Assembly (NCBI RefSeq): GCF_009738225.1
Contig: NZ_CP018187.1
Location: forward strand, 258,501-322,500
Direction: 5' to 3'
DNA: 64,000 bases
Source: Streptococcus salivarius
GTDB lineage: Bacteria; Bacillota; Bacilli; Lactobacillales; Streptococcaceae
The notes under the pieces were generated by a model. It was given only the letters and a program-made list of their open reading frames with translations, did no database searches and was not told where the DNA came from. Positions 8,710-18,570 of the stretch are shown here, piece by piece. Every line of letters starts with the position of its first letter. Positions within the stretch are counted from its first letter, which is position 1. The position numbers and the translations under genes are program-made.

Positions 8710-8961
8710 ATGAACACCGTCCTTTGGATTATTCTTGTTTTTGTAGCCCTTTTAGGTGGTTTTTATGGAGGCGCATACTTTGCCCGCAAACAAATGGAGA
8801 AAGAATTGGCTGAAAATCCTCGTTTGAATGTGGACGCTGTTCGTACCATGATGTCGGCTGCGGGTCAAAAGCCAAATGAAGCAAAAGTGCGTCAAACATA
8901 TAACCAAATTATCAAACAACAAAAACAAGCACTTGCAGATAGCAAGAAAAAGAAAAAATAA
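8710..8961 (+). CDS. yneF: UPF0154 (YneF-family) small membrane protein
   Basis: The 83-residue protein has one N-terminal transmembrane helix (about residues 4-25, with [12 protein letters not shown] at its end). A conserved cytosolic segment [26 protein letters not shown] and a Lys-rich tail follow. This is the UPF0154 pattern, widespread in Firmicutes and of unknown function. SD ATAGGAG is well placed. It is followed by a terminator, so it is monocistronic. Confidence 0.9.
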   Translation: MNTVLWIILVFVALLGGFYGGAYFARKQMEKELAENPRLNVDAVRTMMSAAGQKPNEAKVRQTYNQIIKQQKQALADSKKKKK

Positions 8962-8968
8962 TGGTGGG

Positions 8969-8996
8969 GAGCTGGGACGTGAATCTCAGCTTTTTA
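8969..8996 (+). terminator. Intrinsic terminator after yneF
   Basis: AGCTGGGA (8970-8977) / TCTCAGCT (8984-8991), loop of 6, then T5. A nearly identical copy occurs at 34796-34823. Confidence 0.75.
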
Positions 8997-9024
8997 CATG
9001 TAACCTAGGGGATAAGGAGGCAAG

Positions 9025-9840
9025 ATGGATAATCGACCTATAGGATTTTTAGATTCTGGTGTCGGAGGACTGACGGTGGTACGTGAACTTAAACGTCAGT
9101 TGCCTCACGAGTCTATTGTTTATATTGGTGACTCTGCTAGGGCGCCGTATGGTCCTAGACCAGCAGAACAAATCAGAGAGTATACATGGCAGTTGGTTAA
9201 ATTTCTTCTGACCAAAGATGTAAAAATGATCGTTATTGCTTGTAATACGGCAACAGCAGTAGTTTGGGAGGAAATCAAAGGAGCCTTGGATATCCCAGTG
9301 CTAGGTGTGGTTTTGCCTGGTTCTAGTGCTGCCATTAAGTCTAGCCAATCGGGTCATATTGGCGTCATTGGGACTCCTATGACGATTTCCTCTAACATCT
9401 ATGAACAAAAAATTAAGCATCTGGCACCACAAATGAATGTCTTGAGTTTATCTTGTCCTCGCTTTGCCCCCATTGTTGAATCCAATGAAATTAACTCAAG
9501 TGTGGCTAAAAAGATTGTTTATGAGAGCATGGCACCTTTAGTCGGTAAGGTAGATACCTTGGTTTTAGGTTGCACCCATTACCCACTTTTACGTCCTATC
9601 ATCCAGAATGTTATGGGGCCAAGTGTCAAGCTAATTGATAGCGGAGCTGAAACGGTTCGTGATGTTTCCGTTTTGCTCAATTATTTTGAAATTAATCGTA
9701 GCCGTGAAGTCGAAGACAAGACGGAAGAATATTACACCACAGCTAGTGTGCTTGGTTTTAAAGAAATCGCAGAACAATGGCTGGGTGAAGAAGTTGCTGT
9801 CCAACATGTCGATTTGGACAAGGAGTTAGAAAATGACTAA
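9025..9840 (+). CDS. murI: Glutamate racemase
   Basis: MurI/RacE interconverts L- and D-glutamate for peptidoglycan. The 271-residue product has the DSGVGGLTV start region, then both catalytic cysteines: Cys73 in ACNTATA and Cys183 in LGCTHYPLL. The SD (AAGGAGG) is ideal. It overlaps rdgB by 8 bases and begins a tightly overlapping run reaching scpB. Confidence 0.96.
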   Translation: MDNRPIGFLDSGVGGLTVVRELKRQLPHESIVYIGDSARAPYGPRPAEQIREYTWQLVKFLLTKDVKMIVIACNTATAVVWEEIKGALDIPVLGVVLPGSSAAIKSSQSGHIGVIGTPMTISSNIYEQKIKHLAPQMNVLSLSCPRFAPIVESNEINSSVAKKIVYESMAPLVGKVDTLVLGCTHYPLLRPIIQNVMGPSVKLIDSGAETVRDVSVLLNYFEINRSREVEDKTEEYYTTASVLGFKEIAEQWLGEEVAVQHVDLDKELEND

Positions 9841-10807
9841 ATCAATTTTAGAATATAAAGACGAACAAGACTGGTATTTGGCTAGTTTTGGAAGCTACAA
9901 TCACTTGACTTGTTTTGGTGGTGATGAGGCCTATGAACAATTTGTTGACCTTTTCCAAGCCTTGACTAACGTTTTGGCTGTTAGTGGTTTCCAGTTACAT
10001 ATTGCTAAACATTCTTCAGACCTTCGCTTAGTATCCTTTATTTTGGATTGCTTGAAAGAGGAAACTGGTCGTGACCTAGCTGTTACGCAACATCAAGGGG
10101 CCTTGGTAGTTAGTGAAGGGGATAAGCTTGTCTATGTTCATGTGCCAAGAGAAGGTGTCACCTTGAGTGATTTCTTTGGTTCTGATAACAAATCAGATTT
10201 TGGTGATGTCCTATTGATTGCGACACGCAATGAAGGAAAAACTAAGGAATTTCGTAAACTATTTGGAAAACTAGGCATTAAGGTAGAGAATCTTAATGAT
10301 TATCCAGACCTTCCTGAAGTTGCTGAAACAGGTATGACCTTTGAGGAAAATGCACGCTTGAAGGCGGAAACCATTTCTGACTTAACTGGTAAAATGGTCC
10401 TCTCAGATGACTCTGGTTTGCAGGTAGATGTTCTTGGAGGCTTACCAGGAGTTTGGTCTGCACGCTTTGCAGGTCCTGATGCTACAGATGCTGAAAATAA
10501 TGCTAAATTATTGCACGAGCTGGCTATGGTGCTTGATGATAGCAAACGTACGGCGAACTTCCATACAACCCTAGTTGTTGCAGCACCTGGACGTGATAGT
10601 TTGGTTGTTGATGCCGACTGGAAGGGTTATATTGGCCGAGAACCGAAAGGCGATAATGGTTTTGGTTATGATCCACTCTTTTTAGTTGGTAATACGGGTA
10701 AAACGGCAGCAGAGCTTTCTGCAGAAGAGAAAAATGAACAATCTCACCGTGGACAAGCTGTTAAGAAACTTATGGAGGTCTTCCCAACATGGCAGAACAA
10801 ACAATAA
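9833..10807 (+). CDS. rdgB: dITP/XTP pyrophosphatase with N-terminal extension
   Basis: RdgB/HAM1 removes non-canonical purine nucleoside triphosphates (ITP, dITP, XTP). The catalytic domain starts only at about residue 127 with [14 protein letters not shown] and contains [23 protein letters not shown] and [11 protein letters not shown]. The first ~125 residues are an extra domain not present in the roughly 200-residue enzymes of other phyla; as I recall, it is common in streptococci, and its role is unknown. The start overlaps the end of murI, and the end overlaps the next gene by 19 bases, which suggests translational coupling. Confidence 0.93.
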   Translation: MTKSILEYKDEQDWYLASFGSYNHLTCFGGDEAYEQFVDLFQALTNVLAVSGFQLHIAKHSSDLRLVSFILDCLKEETGRDLAVTQHQGALVVSEGDKLVYVHVPREGVTLSDFFGSDNKSDFGDVLLIATRNEGKTKEFRKLFGKLGIKVENLNDYPDLPEVAETGMTFEENARLKAETISDLTGKMVLSDDSGLQVDVLGGLPGVWSARFAGPDATDAENNAKLLHELAMVLDDSKRTANFHTTLVVAAPGRDSLVVDADWKGYIGREPKGDNGFGYDPLFLVGNTGKTAAELSAEEKNEQSHRGQAVKKLMEVFPTWQNKQ

Positions 10808-11310
10808 TCGTAATGAGCGACTCCCATGGAGATCGTGACATTGTAGTAGATATAAAAAATCGTTATCAGGGAAAGGTGGATGCTATTTTCCACAACGGGG
10901 ATTCTGAGTTAGAATCAAGTGATCCTGTTTGGGAAGGTATCCATGTTGTTCGAGGAAACTGTGACTATGATTCAGGTTATCCAGAACGTTTGGTCGTTAA
11001 ACTTGGAGATGTGATTATTGCACAAACACATGGTCATCTCTATGGCATTAATTTTACCTGGGACAAGTTAGATCTTTGGGCGCAACAAGAGGATGCAGAT
11101 ATTTGTCTTTATGGCCACTTGCATGCGGCAACAGCTTGGCGAAATGGTGAGACAGTGTTTATCAATCCAGGTTCTGTTTTACAGCCACGTGGACCTATCC
11201 ATGAGAAACTTTATGCAAAGGTGATTATAAATGATGCAAAAATTCGTGTGGAATATTACACACGTGACCATGAACTTTATTCAGAACTTACACAGGAATT
11301 TGAACGATGA
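10789..11310 (+). CDS. YfcE/MJ0936-family metallophosphoesterase
   Basis: The 173-residue calcineurin-like phosphoesterase has the metal-binding motifs MSDSHGD (Asp/His), [21 protein letters not shown] and YGHLHAA, spread across the whole protein as in the MJ0936/YfcE group. Relatives hydrolyse phosphodiesters in vitro; the natural substrate is not known. It overlaps rdgB at its start and cbpB at its end by 4 bases (ATGA). Confidence 0.9.
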   Translation: MAEQTIIVMSDSHGDRDIVVDIKNRYQGKVDAIFHNGDSELESSDPVWEGIHVVRGNCDYDSGYPERLVVKLGDVIIAQTHGHLYGINFTWDKLDLWAQQEDADICLYGHLHAATAWRNGETVFINPGSVLQPRGPIHEKLYAKVIINDAKIRVEYYTRDHELYSELTQEFER

Positions 11311-11789
11311 TTGCTAAAGAATTTGAAGATTTTTTGTTGGCTCGTTTAGATAATTATTTAATTCCATCAGATCAGGTTGCTATTTTTATTGATAGTCATA
11401 ACGCTAATCATGTGGTTTTGCTTTTGACGAGTAACGGTTATTCGCGCGTTCCCGTTTTGACTAAGGATAAGCATTATCTTGGGACCATATCTTTGACAGA
11501 TATTAAGCGTTATCAAGATGAACATAACTTGCAAGAGTGGGAGATGGTTAACCGTGATATCGGGCCGATGACATCAGATGTCGTGGAAACAGTGGAAGAT
11601 AATGCTAATCTAAACGAGGTAATGCATAAACTAGTTGATAATCCTTTCCTTCCTGTGGTTGATAGCCAAGGTATTTTCAAAGGAATTATCACACGAAAAT
11701 CGATTCTAAAGGCGGTTAATAGCCTCTTACATGACTTTACACATGACTATATCATCATTCCAAAAACAACTAACAACTCAGATCACTGA
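11307..11789 (+). CDS. cbpB: Cyclic-di-AMP-binding CBS protein CbpB (YkuL type)
   Basis: The 160-residue product has two CBS motifs (about residues 18-75 and 88-150), ending each time in the typical 'G-I/T-I-S/T' strand ([13 protein letters not shown] and [14 protein letters not shown]). YkuL/CbpB proteins bind c-di-AMP and link it to (p)ppGpp synthesis in Listeria. The c-di-AMP function here is inferred by homology and length. It overlaps the phosphoesterase by 4 bases and the xerD-like gene by 59 bases. Confidence 0.85.
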   Translation: MIAKEFEDFLLARLDNYLIPSDQVAIFIDSHNANHVVLLLTSNGYSRVPVLTKDKHYLGTISLTDIKRYQDEHNLQEWEMVNRDIGPMTSDVVETVEDNANLNEVMHKLVDNPFLPVVDSQGIFKGIITRKSILKAVNSLLHDFTHDYIIIPKTTNNSDH

Positions 11790-12504
11790 TTTTCTGGCTA
11801 CTAAGGTCATTTCAGAGAGTTCAAAGCAAGCTTATACTTATGATCTTAAGCAGTTTGCAACTTTGATTTCAGGACAAATTGATCAAACCACTTTAAAGCT
11901 CTATGAAAACCAACTCAAGGAATGGAAGCCATCCGTACAAAAACGTAAGCGCTCTGCGGTCAATCAATTTTTACTATATCTCTATCAAAAGGGTGAATTA
12001 GCGAATTTTTTCAAACTATCAGAGATGGTAACGCTACCTTCTCAGGAGGATAAGTTGCAGATACTGGATCTTTCATCGCTTTATGAGGGACGTGAAGGGG
12101 CTGGGAAACTGGCCTGTCTGCTGATTCTAGAGTTGGGGCTCTTGCCTTCAGAGATTTTGGAGTTGGACTGGTCCGATATCGACTTGGATTTTGGTGTTGT
12201 AACTGTGGCCAAGGGAACGACTAAGCGTGTTCTTAGACTTGAAGCAGATTTGAAACAGTATTTGTTGGCTATTAAGGATGTGAACAGTCAGGGATTGCTT
12301 TTGGGTAAGGTCTATACTCGACAATGGCTGTATAAGCAAATCCAGACTTATGTTAGTGACTGTGGCTTATCGAATGTGACTGCTCAAGTCTTGCGTCAGC
12401 AATTTATTCTTAGACAAATTGAAAAGGGAACGGGCGCCTTTGAACTTGCTCGTTTACTGGGACTAAAAAGTCCAGTGACCTTGGAGAAATACTATAAAAT
12501 CTAA
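11731..12504 (+). CDS. XerD-like tyrosine recombinase with degenerate active site
   Basis: The 257-residue protein has the SAM-like N-terminal DNA-binding domain (about 15-95) and a tyrosine-recombinase catalytic fold. Key residues are missing. The usual Arg of T-G-x-R-x-x-E is replaced ([10 protein letters not shown]). The His-x-x-Arg box reads TAQVLRQQF, keeping Arg but not the flanking His residues. The terminal Tyr is kept in LEKYYKI. It matches the streptococcal XerD-like group beside scpA. Streptococcal chromosome dimer resolution uses XerS, so this protein's role is unknown. Two starts are possible (11731 or 11743) and neither has a good SD. It overlaps cbpB by 59 bases and scpA by 1. 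Confidence 0.87.
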   Translation: MTLHMTISSFQKQLTTQITDFLATKVISESSKQAYTYDLKQFATLISGQIDQTTLKLYENQLKEWKPSVQKRKRSAVNQFLLYLYQKGELANFFKLSEMVTLPSQEDKLQILDLSSLYEGREGAGKLACLLILELGLLPSEILELDWSDIDLDFGVVTVAKGTTKRVLRLEADLKQYLLAIKDVNSQGLLLGKVYTRQWLYKQIQTYVSDCGLSNVTAQVLRQQFILRQIEKGTGAFELARLLGLKSPVTLEKYYKI

Positions 12505-13217
12505 TGGATATTAAGTTAAAAGATTTTGAGGGGCCACTGGATTTGTTGCTCCATCTGGTTTCTAAGTATGAGGTAGATATTTACGATGTCCCCATTGTTG
12601 AGGTTATTGAGCAATACTTGGCTTATTTGGCAACCTTGCAAGCCATGAAGCTTGAAGTTGCTGGGGAATATATGCTTATGGCTAGTCAGCTCATGCTGAT
12701 TAAGAGTCGTAAGCTTCTGCCGACAGTGGTGGAAGCTGAGCCAGAAGCAGATGATCCAGAACTAGAGCTCTTGAGTCAGTTGGAAGAATATGCACGCTTC
12801 AAAGCAGCTAGTCAAGAGTTGGCTAAGCAGCATGAAGTGCGGGCTCAGTATTTTTCAAAACCAAAAGTTGAATTAGTTTATGAAGATGTGACGCTGAATC
12901 AGGATAAGACCATTCAAGACATTTTCTTGGCTTTTTCAAAAATCATGACTGAAAAGCAAGAAGAAATTCGCCGAAATCATACAACCATTGCGCGTGACGA
13001 TTATAAAATTGAAGACATGATGCTGATTATTGAGGAAGCATTTGGCTCAAAAAATGAGCTATATCTGGATGAACTTTTCACAGATGCTAAAGACATGAAT
13101 CAAGTAATCACCCTCTTTTTGGCAACTCTTGAATTGATTAAGGTACATCGCATATCAGTACAACAGGAAACAATTTTTGGCACAATCACACTAAGAAAGG
13201 AATGGACGAATGAGTAG
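12504..13217 (+). CDS. scpA: Segregation and condensation protein A
   Basis: ScpA is the kleisin subunit of the SMC-ScpAB condensin. The 237-residue product has the N-terminal helical domain that binds the SMC neck ([15 protein letters not shown], about residues 5-19), the acidic linker [14 protein letters not shown] and a winged-helix C-terminus. The ATG overlaps the xerD-like stop by one base (TAATG) and the end overlaps scpB by 8 bases, so all three are coupled. Confidence 0.96.
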   Translation: MDIKLKDFEGPLDLLLHLVSKYEVDIYDVPIVEVIEQYLAYLATLQAMKLEVAGEYMLMASQLMLIKSRKLLPTVVEAEPEADDPELELLSQLEEYARFKAASQELAKQHEVRAQYFSKPKVELVYEDVTLNQDKTIQDIFLAFSKIMTEKQEEIRRNHTTIARDDYKIEDMMLIIEEAFGSKNELYLDELFTDAKDMNQVITLFLATLELIKVHRISVQQETIFGTITLRKEWTNE

Positions 13218-13791
13218 TCACTTAGCACGATTAGAAGCTTTACTTTTTGTGGCTGGTGAAGATGGTCTTAGTCTACGTACTATGGCACAGCTTTTGGAAA
13301 TGCCAGTGACGGGTCTGACTCAGTCTTTGGAGAAATTGCAAGCTAAGTACGAGGCAGATGAGGATTCAGCTCTGTGTTTATTGGAATCATCAAATACCTA
13401 TAAGTTAGTGACTAAACCAGATTTTGCAAGTCTCCTTCGTGACTATTCTAAAACGCCTATTAACCAGAGTCTATCACGAGCGAGTCTTGAGGTCCTCTCT
13501 ATAGTTGCGTATAAACAGCCCATTACTCGCGCTGAAGTTGATGACATTAGAGGTGTTAATTCTAGTGGCGCTATTGCTAAACTTCAGGCCTTTGATCTTA
13601 TTCAAGAGGCTGGTAAAAAGGATGCTGTCGGTCGTCCTAACCTATATGCGACTACTGATTATTTCCTAGACTATATGGGTATTAACAGTTTAGACGAGCT
13701 TGTGGCGATTGATCAACTAGAACTTGAAGATCAAGAAACGAGTCTCTTTAGGGAAGATGCTTCAGAGGAACTTGAGGACTTGGACAATTAA
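13210..13791 (+). CDS. scpB: Segregation and condensation protein B
   Basis: ScpB forms dimers that bind ScpA in the condensin complex. The 193-residue product has tandem winged-helix domains. The second contains the conserved [23 protein letters not shown] segment (about residues 95-117), followed by [17 protein letters not shown] and an acidic tail. It overlaps scpA by 8 bases. Confidence 0.96.
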   Translation: MSSHLARLEALLFVAGEDGLSLRTMAQLLEMPVTGLTQSLEKLQAKYEADEDSALCLLESSNTYKLVTKPDFASLLRDYSKTPINQSLSRASLEVLSIVAYKQPITRAEVDDIRGVNSSGAIAKLQAFDLIQEAGKKDAVGRPNLYATTDYFLDYMGINSLDELVAIDQLELEDQETSLFREDASEELEDLDN

Positions 13792-13859
13792 GAGTAAACC
13801 TTGTTGAAACTAATCATTAAAAATAAAGAAACATAGCAGAGATGCTAGGTAGAAAGGAT

Positions 13860-13873
13860 ACAGCTTAAGCTGT
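13860..13873. repeat. 14-bp perfect palindrome in rluB leader
   Basis: ACAGCTTAAGCTGT is self-complementary and sits between a good SD-like AGAAAGGA (13851-13858) and the rluB ATG at 13883. If it folds as a hairpin it would shorten the effective SD-to-ATG distance. Confidence 0.5.
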
Positions 13874-13882
13874 AGAAAAAGA

Positions 13883-14608
13883 ATGCGAATTAATAAATAT
13901 ATTGCCCACGCTGGTGTGGCCAGCCGTCGTAAGGCTGAGGAACTGATTAAAGAGGGTCGTGTGACCCTAAATGGTAAGACCGTTACGGAATTGGCAACAA
14001 TTGTCAAAAATGGTGATATTGTAGAGGTAAATGGTAGCCCAATTTATAATGAAGAGAAGGTCTATTATCTTCTTAATAAACCACGAGGGGTTATTTCTTC
14101 GGTATCTGATGAGAAAAATCGTAAGACGGTGATTGACCTCATGCCCCACGTTAAGGAACGTATCTATCCTGTTGGTCGTCTTGACTGGGATACGACGGGG
14201 CTTCTTATTTTGACTAATGATGGTGACTTTACCGATAAGATGATTCACCCACGTAATGAGATTGACAAGGTTTATTTGGCGCGTGTCAAAGGTATTGCGA
14301 CCAAGGAGAACCTTCGTCCTTTGACTCGTGGTGTTGTCATTGATGGTAAGAAAACAAAACCAGCACGTTACAATATTATCAAAGTAGACCATGAAAAGAA
14401 CCGTTCAGTTGTTGAATTGACAATTCATGAAGGGCGTAACCACCAGGTTAAGAAAATGTTTGAATCAGTGGGCTTGCTTGTTGATAAGTTGTCACGTACG
14501 CGTTTTGGTACCCTTGATTTAACAGGGCTTCGCCCAGGTGAATCACGCCGTCTGAATAAGAAAGAAATCAGTCAGCTTCATAACGCTGCTGTCAATAAGG
14601 TTAAATAA
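13883..14608 (+). CDS. rluB: rRNA pseudouridine synthase RluB family
   Basis: The enzyme converts U to pseudouridine in 23S rRNA helix 89 (position 2605 in E. coli RluB; site inferred from family). The 241-residue product has an N-terminal S4 RNA-binding domain (about 1-60, [19 protein letters not shown]). The catalytic domain has the active Asp in [18 protein letters not shown]. It overlaps yidD by one base. The order scpA-scpB-rluB-yidD is conserved in streptococci. Confidence 0.95.
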   Translation: MRINKYIAHAGVASRRKAEELIKEGRVTLNGKTVTELATIVKNGDIVEVNGSPIYNEEKVYYLLNKPRGVISSVSDEKNRKTVIDLMPHVKERIYPVGRLDWDTTGLLILTNDGDFTDKMIHPRNEIDKVYLARVKGIATKENLRPLTRGVVIDGKKTKPARYNIIKVDHEKNRSVVELTIHEGRNHQVKKMFESVGLLVDKLSRTRFGTLDLTGLRPGESRRLNKKEISQLHNAAVNKVK

Positions 14609-14856
14609 TGAAAAGATTTCTGATTGCCTTAGTAAAGGCTTATCAGAGATGGATTTCTCCCCTATTTCCACCCTCTTGCCGTTTTCGTCCAACTTGTTCG
14701 GTTTATATGATCCAAGCAATAGAAATGCACGGTTTAAAGGGAGTTCTTATGGGAGTTGCCCGTATCTTAAGATGTCACCCTTTATCAGAGACTGGCGATG
14801 ATCCGGTGCCAGATTATTTTAGTCTAAAACGTAATAAAACTCCTTTGAATAAATGA
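14608..14856 (+). CDS. yidD: Membrane protein insertion efficiency factor YidD
   Basis: YidD is a small amphipathic protein that aids YidC-dependent insertion. The 82 residues contain the family block [26 protein letters not shown] (conserved Cys pair) and [17 protein letters not shown]. It starts on the rluB stop (TAATG). The terminator's left arm lies within its last codons. Confidence 0.95.
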   Translation: MKRFLIALVKAYQRWISPLFPPSCRFRPTCSVYMIQAIEMHGLKGVLMGVARILRCHPLSETGDDPVPDYFSLKRNKTPLNK

Positions 14857-14873
14857 ATCCAAAGGAGTTTTTC
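14836..14873. terminator. Bidirectional terminator yidD / trkH
   Basis: AAAACTCCTTTG (14836-14847) pairs perfectly with CAAAGGAGTTTT (14860-14871), then T run. It is A-rich on the left, so it can also serve the minus-strand trkH. Confidence 0.88.
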
Positions 14874-14878
14874 TATGC

Positions 14879-16318
14879 TTAAGTTTTTGACCAAGTTTTT
14901 GGCAGGAAGAGGAGTAGTAAAGGATAAATTTCCAAACGTCCTGCAATCATAGCAAATCCCATGATAAGCTTAGACAAAGGACTGAAAATAGCAAAGCTAT
15001 CACTCGTTCCAAGTAAAGGTCCAATATTGTTAAAGGTAGAAGCAGCAGCACTTGTCACAATCAAGAGGTCTTGATTATCCAGTGACAAAACAGTGACTAA
15101 ACTTAGTATAATGAGTACATATACAGCTAGATATTTAAGAACACTGTGCTGGGTTTCTTTATCGAGAACACTTCCATTGATATGAAGTGACAGGATACGA
15201 TTAGGATAGAGACTAGCCAGGGTCTGATTTCGTGCAATCTTAGCAATAATCATAGCACGGATAATCTTGAAACCACCGGCAGTAGAACCTGCTGATCCCC
15301 CGATAAACATCAGGAGGAGTAGGATATACTGAGAAAAGAGTGGCCATTTGGTAATATCCGTTAGACCAAAACCGGTTGTTGTGATGATAGTTGACACTTC
15401 GAAAAATGAGTATTTGAAAGAGTCAGCCAAATTGTGGTAAATCCCAAAAATATTGAGGAAAATCAAACCTGTTGAAATAGCCACAATCGCAAAGTAGGTA
15501 CGTAGTTCTTCATCTTGGAAGAAAAACTTGATTTTGCGAAGGAGGATATAGAAATAAAGGTTGAAGTTAACCCCAAAGAGTAGGGTACCAACAGTAACCA
15601 CATAGGTAATCAGATCACTGTGGTAGTGGGCGATAGAGTCATTATAGACAGCAAATCCCCCAGTACCTGCGCCCCCCATAGCAGTGATGATACTATCAAA
15701 GATTGGCATACCGCAAAGCCAGAGAATAACAGCAAAAATAACAAACATAGTCAGATAGATGATGTAAAGAATCTGAGCTGTATTTTTGAGCTTGGCAACG
15801 ACTTTACCAAATACTGGACCAGGCACCTCTGCACGCATAACCTCATGGTGACCATTTTTACTGTTGTTCATGATGGCTAGGGCAAAGACCAATACCCCCA
15901 TCCCTCCAATCAAGTGGGCGAAGCTTCGCCAGAAAAGTAGGGAGTGGGTAAGTACTCCAGTATCTGTGAGAATAGTAGCCCCCGAGGTTGTGAAACCAGA
16001 GCTCATCTCGAAAAAGGCATCAATGACACTTGGGATCTGACCAGCAAAGACGAAGGGCAATCCTCCAAAGAAAGACCAGAGCACCCAACAGAGGGCTACA
16101 ATAAGCATCCCTTCTTTGGTGTAAATATGGTAGTTCTTCGGTTTAAAGAGAGTACCAAGCACTCCGAGAAAGAGGAGAATCCCCATCGTACCCAAGATGC
16201 TGGCAAATACTTTGGCATCTTCTTGATAAATAAGAGCGACGATAAGTGGCACAACCAAGAGAGCAGCCTCAATCAGTAGGAGCTTGGCAATAAGAAAACG
16301 GACAATAGATCGATTCAT
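14879..16318 (-). CDS. trkH: TrkH-family potassium transporter, membrane subunit
   Basis: This is the K+-translocating subunit of a Trk system: 479 residues and four M1-P-M2 repeats. Selectivity-filter-like glycines are visible in SSGFTTSGAT, GAGTGGFAVY, TTTGFGLTD and TFNNIGPLLG. It is 6 bases downstream of trkA on the same strand, forming a two-gene operon read trkA then trkH. A second, KtrAB-type system is at 44.6-46.7 kb. Confidence 0.93.
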   Translation of the reverse strand: MNRSIVRFLIAKLLLIEAALLVVPLIVALIYQEDAKVFASILGTMGILLFLGVLGTLFKPKNYHIYTKEGMLIVALCWVLWSFFGGLPFVFAGQIPSVIDAFFEMSSGFTTSGATILTDTGVLTHSLLFWRSFAHLIGGMGVLVFALAIMNNSKNGHHEVMRAEVPGPVFGKVVAKLKNTAQILYIIYLTMFVIFAVILWLCGMPIFDSIITAMGGAGTGGFAVYNDSIAHYHSDLITYVVTVGTLLFGVNFNLYFYILLRKIKFFFQDEELRTYFAIVAISTGLIFLNIFGIYHNLADSFKYSFFEVSTIITTTGFGLTDITKWPLFSQYILLLLMFIGGSAGSTAGGFKIIRAMIIAKIARNQTLASLYPNRILSLHINGSVLDKETQHSVLKYLAVYVLIILSLVTVLSLDNQDLLIVTSAAASTFNNIGPLLGTSDSFAIFSPLSKLIMGFAMIAGRLEIYPLLLLFLPKTWSKT

Positions 16319-16324
16319 GGCAGC

Positions 16325-17674
16325 TTACCTCTTCAACAAGTCGTAAATATGAGTTACATTTTGTAAGAGTGTAACGATCACGATTTTATCCCCAATAGCG
16401 AGTCTGTCTTCTCCCGTTGGGAAAATAGATTTTCCATTGCGGATAATAGCAGCGATAAGGACACCATTAGCAAATTCAAGCTCAGAAAGTTTCTTCCCAG
16501 CGATTTTGTTGTTTTCCTTAATTTGGAATTGCAAGGTTTCGATACGACCATTAGCCACATGGTGAAGGGCATCGAGGCTAGAATCTTTAGCATTATAACG
16601 CCCACGGACAAAGTGCATTACAGTGTCAACGGCAATACTCTTAGGTGTGACAATTGTTGTTGTCTCACGTGTATCGATAATCTCTAAAAGACTGGTACGA
16701 TTGACTTTAGTAATATTCTTGTGAATACCAAGGCTTTCGAGGAACATAGAGGTAATGATATTTTCCTCATCGACTCCGGTTAGGGTAGCTACGGCATCGT
16801 AACTGGCTGCACTTTCCTCGAGAAGAAGGTCTTTAGCAGTACCGTCACCTAAGATAACAGAAACTTCAGGGAAGACCTGACTAAAGGTTTGCGCACGGTC
16901 CATTTTTTGCTCAATCAATTTGACCTTAATACGATTGTTTTTCAAGATATTGAGCAAGTAGTAGGAGATGCGCCCAGCACCAATCAACAAAAGTTTTTTG
17001 ATGCTTTTTGGCTTGATGTAACTGTGGAAAAGTGCCATATCAACACGTTTACCAGTGACATAAATCTTATCCCCAATTTGCATGGTAGCATTTCCATCTG
17101 GAATGATGAGTTCACCCTGACGGTGAATCGTGCAAACTAGAATATTGCCGAATTTCCTACGGAATTGTTCCATTGTCATACCAGATAATTGGCTATTTTC
17201 AGTAACTTTAAATGCCATAAGAATAACGCGTCCATTAGCAAAAGTTTCAACTGATAGGGCGTTTGGAAATTCAACTGTATTGGCAATATAGCGAGCTGTT
17301 AAAAGTTCAGGGTTAACTACTAATGAGAATCCAAGAAAGTTTTTGTCTTTGAAATAAGCATTAGAGTACTCTGGGTTACGTACGCGAACAACAGTTTCTT
17401 TGGCACCCATTTGTTTAGCCAGAACCGCTGAAATCATGTTCACTTCATCTTTATCGGTCATTGCGATAAAGACGTCACAGTTGCTAACCTCGGCTTGTTC
17501 CAAAATTTTAAAATTAGCCCCATTTCCAGCAAAGCCCATAACATCATAGCGTTTGCTGAGGCGTTTGAGTACCTCTTCCTTTTCTTCAATTAAAATAACA
17601 TCGTGCTTCTCTTCAACAAGAGAACGACAGAGTGCGGTACCGACTTTACCGGCACCTACGACAATAATACGCAT
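16325..17674 (-). CDS. trkA: TrkA, NAD-binding regulatory subunit (two RCK domains)
   Basis: The 449-residue protein has two tandem RCK modules. Each has a Rossmann NAD-binding start (MRIIVVGAGKVGTALCRSL at residue 1, and KLLLIGAGRISYYLL at about residue 227), and each is followed by an RCK_C subdomain. The second nucleotide loop is degenerate (GAGRIS). It gates TrkH in response to nucleotides; RCK_C domains in Firmicutes often bind c-di-AMP. The SD GGAGGT precedes the ATG. The divergent trmL leader lies upstream. Confidence 0.93.
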   Translation of the reverse strand: MRIIVVGAGKVGTALCRSLVEEKHDVILIEEKEEVLKRLSKRYDVMGFAGNGANFKILEQAEVSNCDVFIAMTDKDEVNMISAVLAKQMGAKETVVRVRNPEYSNAYFKDKNFLGFSLVVNPELLTARYIANTVEFPNALSVETFANGRVILMAFKVTENSQLSGMTMEQFRRKFGNILVCTIHRQGELIIPDGNATMQIGDKIYVTGKRVDMALFHSYIKPKSIKKLLLIGAGRISYYLLNILKNNRIKVKLIEQKMDRAQTFSQVFPEVSVILGDGTAKDLLLEESAASYDAVATLTGVDEENIITSMFLESLGIHKNITKVNRTSLLEIIDTRETTTIVTPKSIAVDTVMHFVRGRYNAKDSSLDALHHVANGRIETLQFQIKENNKIAGKKLSELEFANGVLIAAIIRNGKSIFPTGEDRLAIGDKIVIVTLLQNVTHIYDLLKR

Positions 17675-17797
17675 GAGTTACCTCCAAATAATCATTACTA
17701 TGATACTCTATTTTAGCGGAAAAATCATCCTTTTCAGCTAGCTTTATCAACTATTCCTATTTAAGTGAATAAAGGTGAAATTTTTCTTTAAATAGTA

Positions 17798-17825
17798 TTG
17801 ACTTTTAGACCAGAAGTGCTAAAAT
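17798..17825 (+). promoter_or_regulatory. Promoter of the trmL leader
   Basis: TTGACT (17798-17803), 16-bp spacer ending TGC, TAAAAT (17820-17825). It would start a leader of about 120 bases before trmL. Confidence 0.65.
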
Positions 17826-17887
17826 ATATTCAAAGATTCGTTATTTTAAATCTAACCTGTCATGATTTAAGCTAATGAACGTCCACA

Positions 17888-17932
17888 ACCATGTCGTCTG
17901 CTGAGCTTGACTCCGGGCGACATGGTATTTTT
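17888..17932 (+). terminator. Leader terminator/attenuator upstream of trmL
   Basis: ACCATGTCG (17888-17896) pairs perfectly with CGACATGGT (17918-17926), with a 21-nt loop. An A and then six T (17928-17933) follow. It lies between the promoter at 17798-17825 and the trmL SD at 17939-17945. It would therefore either end a ~100-nt small RNA or attenuate trmL. I recognise no known riboswitch class and find no clear anti-terminator. Confidence 0.65.
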
Positions 17933-17951
17933 TATGTCTAGGAGAATTGAG

Positions 17952-18461
17952 ATGTCACGTAATCATATTGTCTTGTTTGAACCTCGTATTCCACAAAACA
18001 CCGGAAATATTGCACGTACCTGTGCAGCGACTAATAGCCCTCTTCATATCATCCGTCCTATGGGCTTTCCAATTGATGACAAGAAAATGAAACGTGCAGG
18101 TTTAGACTACTGGGATAAGCTTGACATCACTTATTATGACAATTTGGCAGATTTCATGTCTAAAAATCAAGAGGGTCGTTTGCATTTAGTCACGAAATTT
18201 GCGGATAAGACTTATTCAGAAGAGGCCTATGCCGATGGTGAGGACCACTATTTTATGTTTGGTCGTGAAGATACAGGCCTACCTGAAGATTTTATGCGTG
18301 AGCATCCTGAAAAAGCTATTCGTATTCCGATGAATGATGAACATGTGCGTAGTCTAAATGTGTCCAATACTGTTTGTATGATTGTTTACGAAGCGCTTCG
18401 TCAGCAACAATTTGAGGGGCTAGAGCTGAGTCACCGTTATCAACACGATAAATTAAAATAG
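17952..18461 (+). CDS. trmL: tRNA (cytidine/uridine-34 2'-O)-methyltransferase TrmL
   Basis: TrmL methylates the wobble-base ribose of tRNA-Leu isoacceptors using SAM. The 169-residue SPOUT protein has motif 1 [18 protein letters not shown], motif 2 [12 protein letters not shown] and motif 3 [21 protein letters not shown] start at ATG 17952, which has SD TAGGAG 8 bases upstream and gives the family's normal length. An upstream in-frame ATG at 17907 lies inside the leader hairpin. Confidence 0.94.
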   Translation: MSRNHIVLFEPRIPQNTGNIARTCAATNSPLHIIRPMGFPIDDKKMKRAGLDYWDKLDITYYDNLADFMSKNQEGRLHLVTKFADKTYSEEAYADGEDHYFMFGREDTGLPEDFMREHPEKAIRIPMNDEHVRSLNVSNTVCMIVYEALRQQQFEGLELSHRYQHDKLK

Positions 18462-18490
18462 ATACTTCATTTTGTTTTAAAAGAATAATT

Positions 18491-18505
18491 ATAGTCATTG
18501 ACTAT
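18491..18505. repeat. Palindrome ATAGTC-N3-GACTAT in trmL 3' region
   Basis: A perfect 6-bp inverted repeat with a 3-nt centre, between the trmL stop and its terminator. The same motif recurs at 40423-40437. Function unknown. Confidence 0.4.
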
Positions 18506-18530
18506 CAACAGATTAGAAATCCATAATTTG

Positions 18531-18556
18531 AAAACCTTGTCACCAAGGTTTTTTTA
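18531..18556 (+). terminator. Intrinsic terminator after trmL
   Basis: AACCTTG pairs with CAAGGTT around a short loop, then T7. It lies just before the FMN riboswitch. Confidence 0.8.
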
Positions 18557-18570
18557 TGTTATCCTTAAAA

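Noticed and set aside
15944..16279. Plus-strand open frame of 111 codons across trkH
   Set aside because: It is antisense to a clear membrane-protein gene, with no SD or recognisable protein features.
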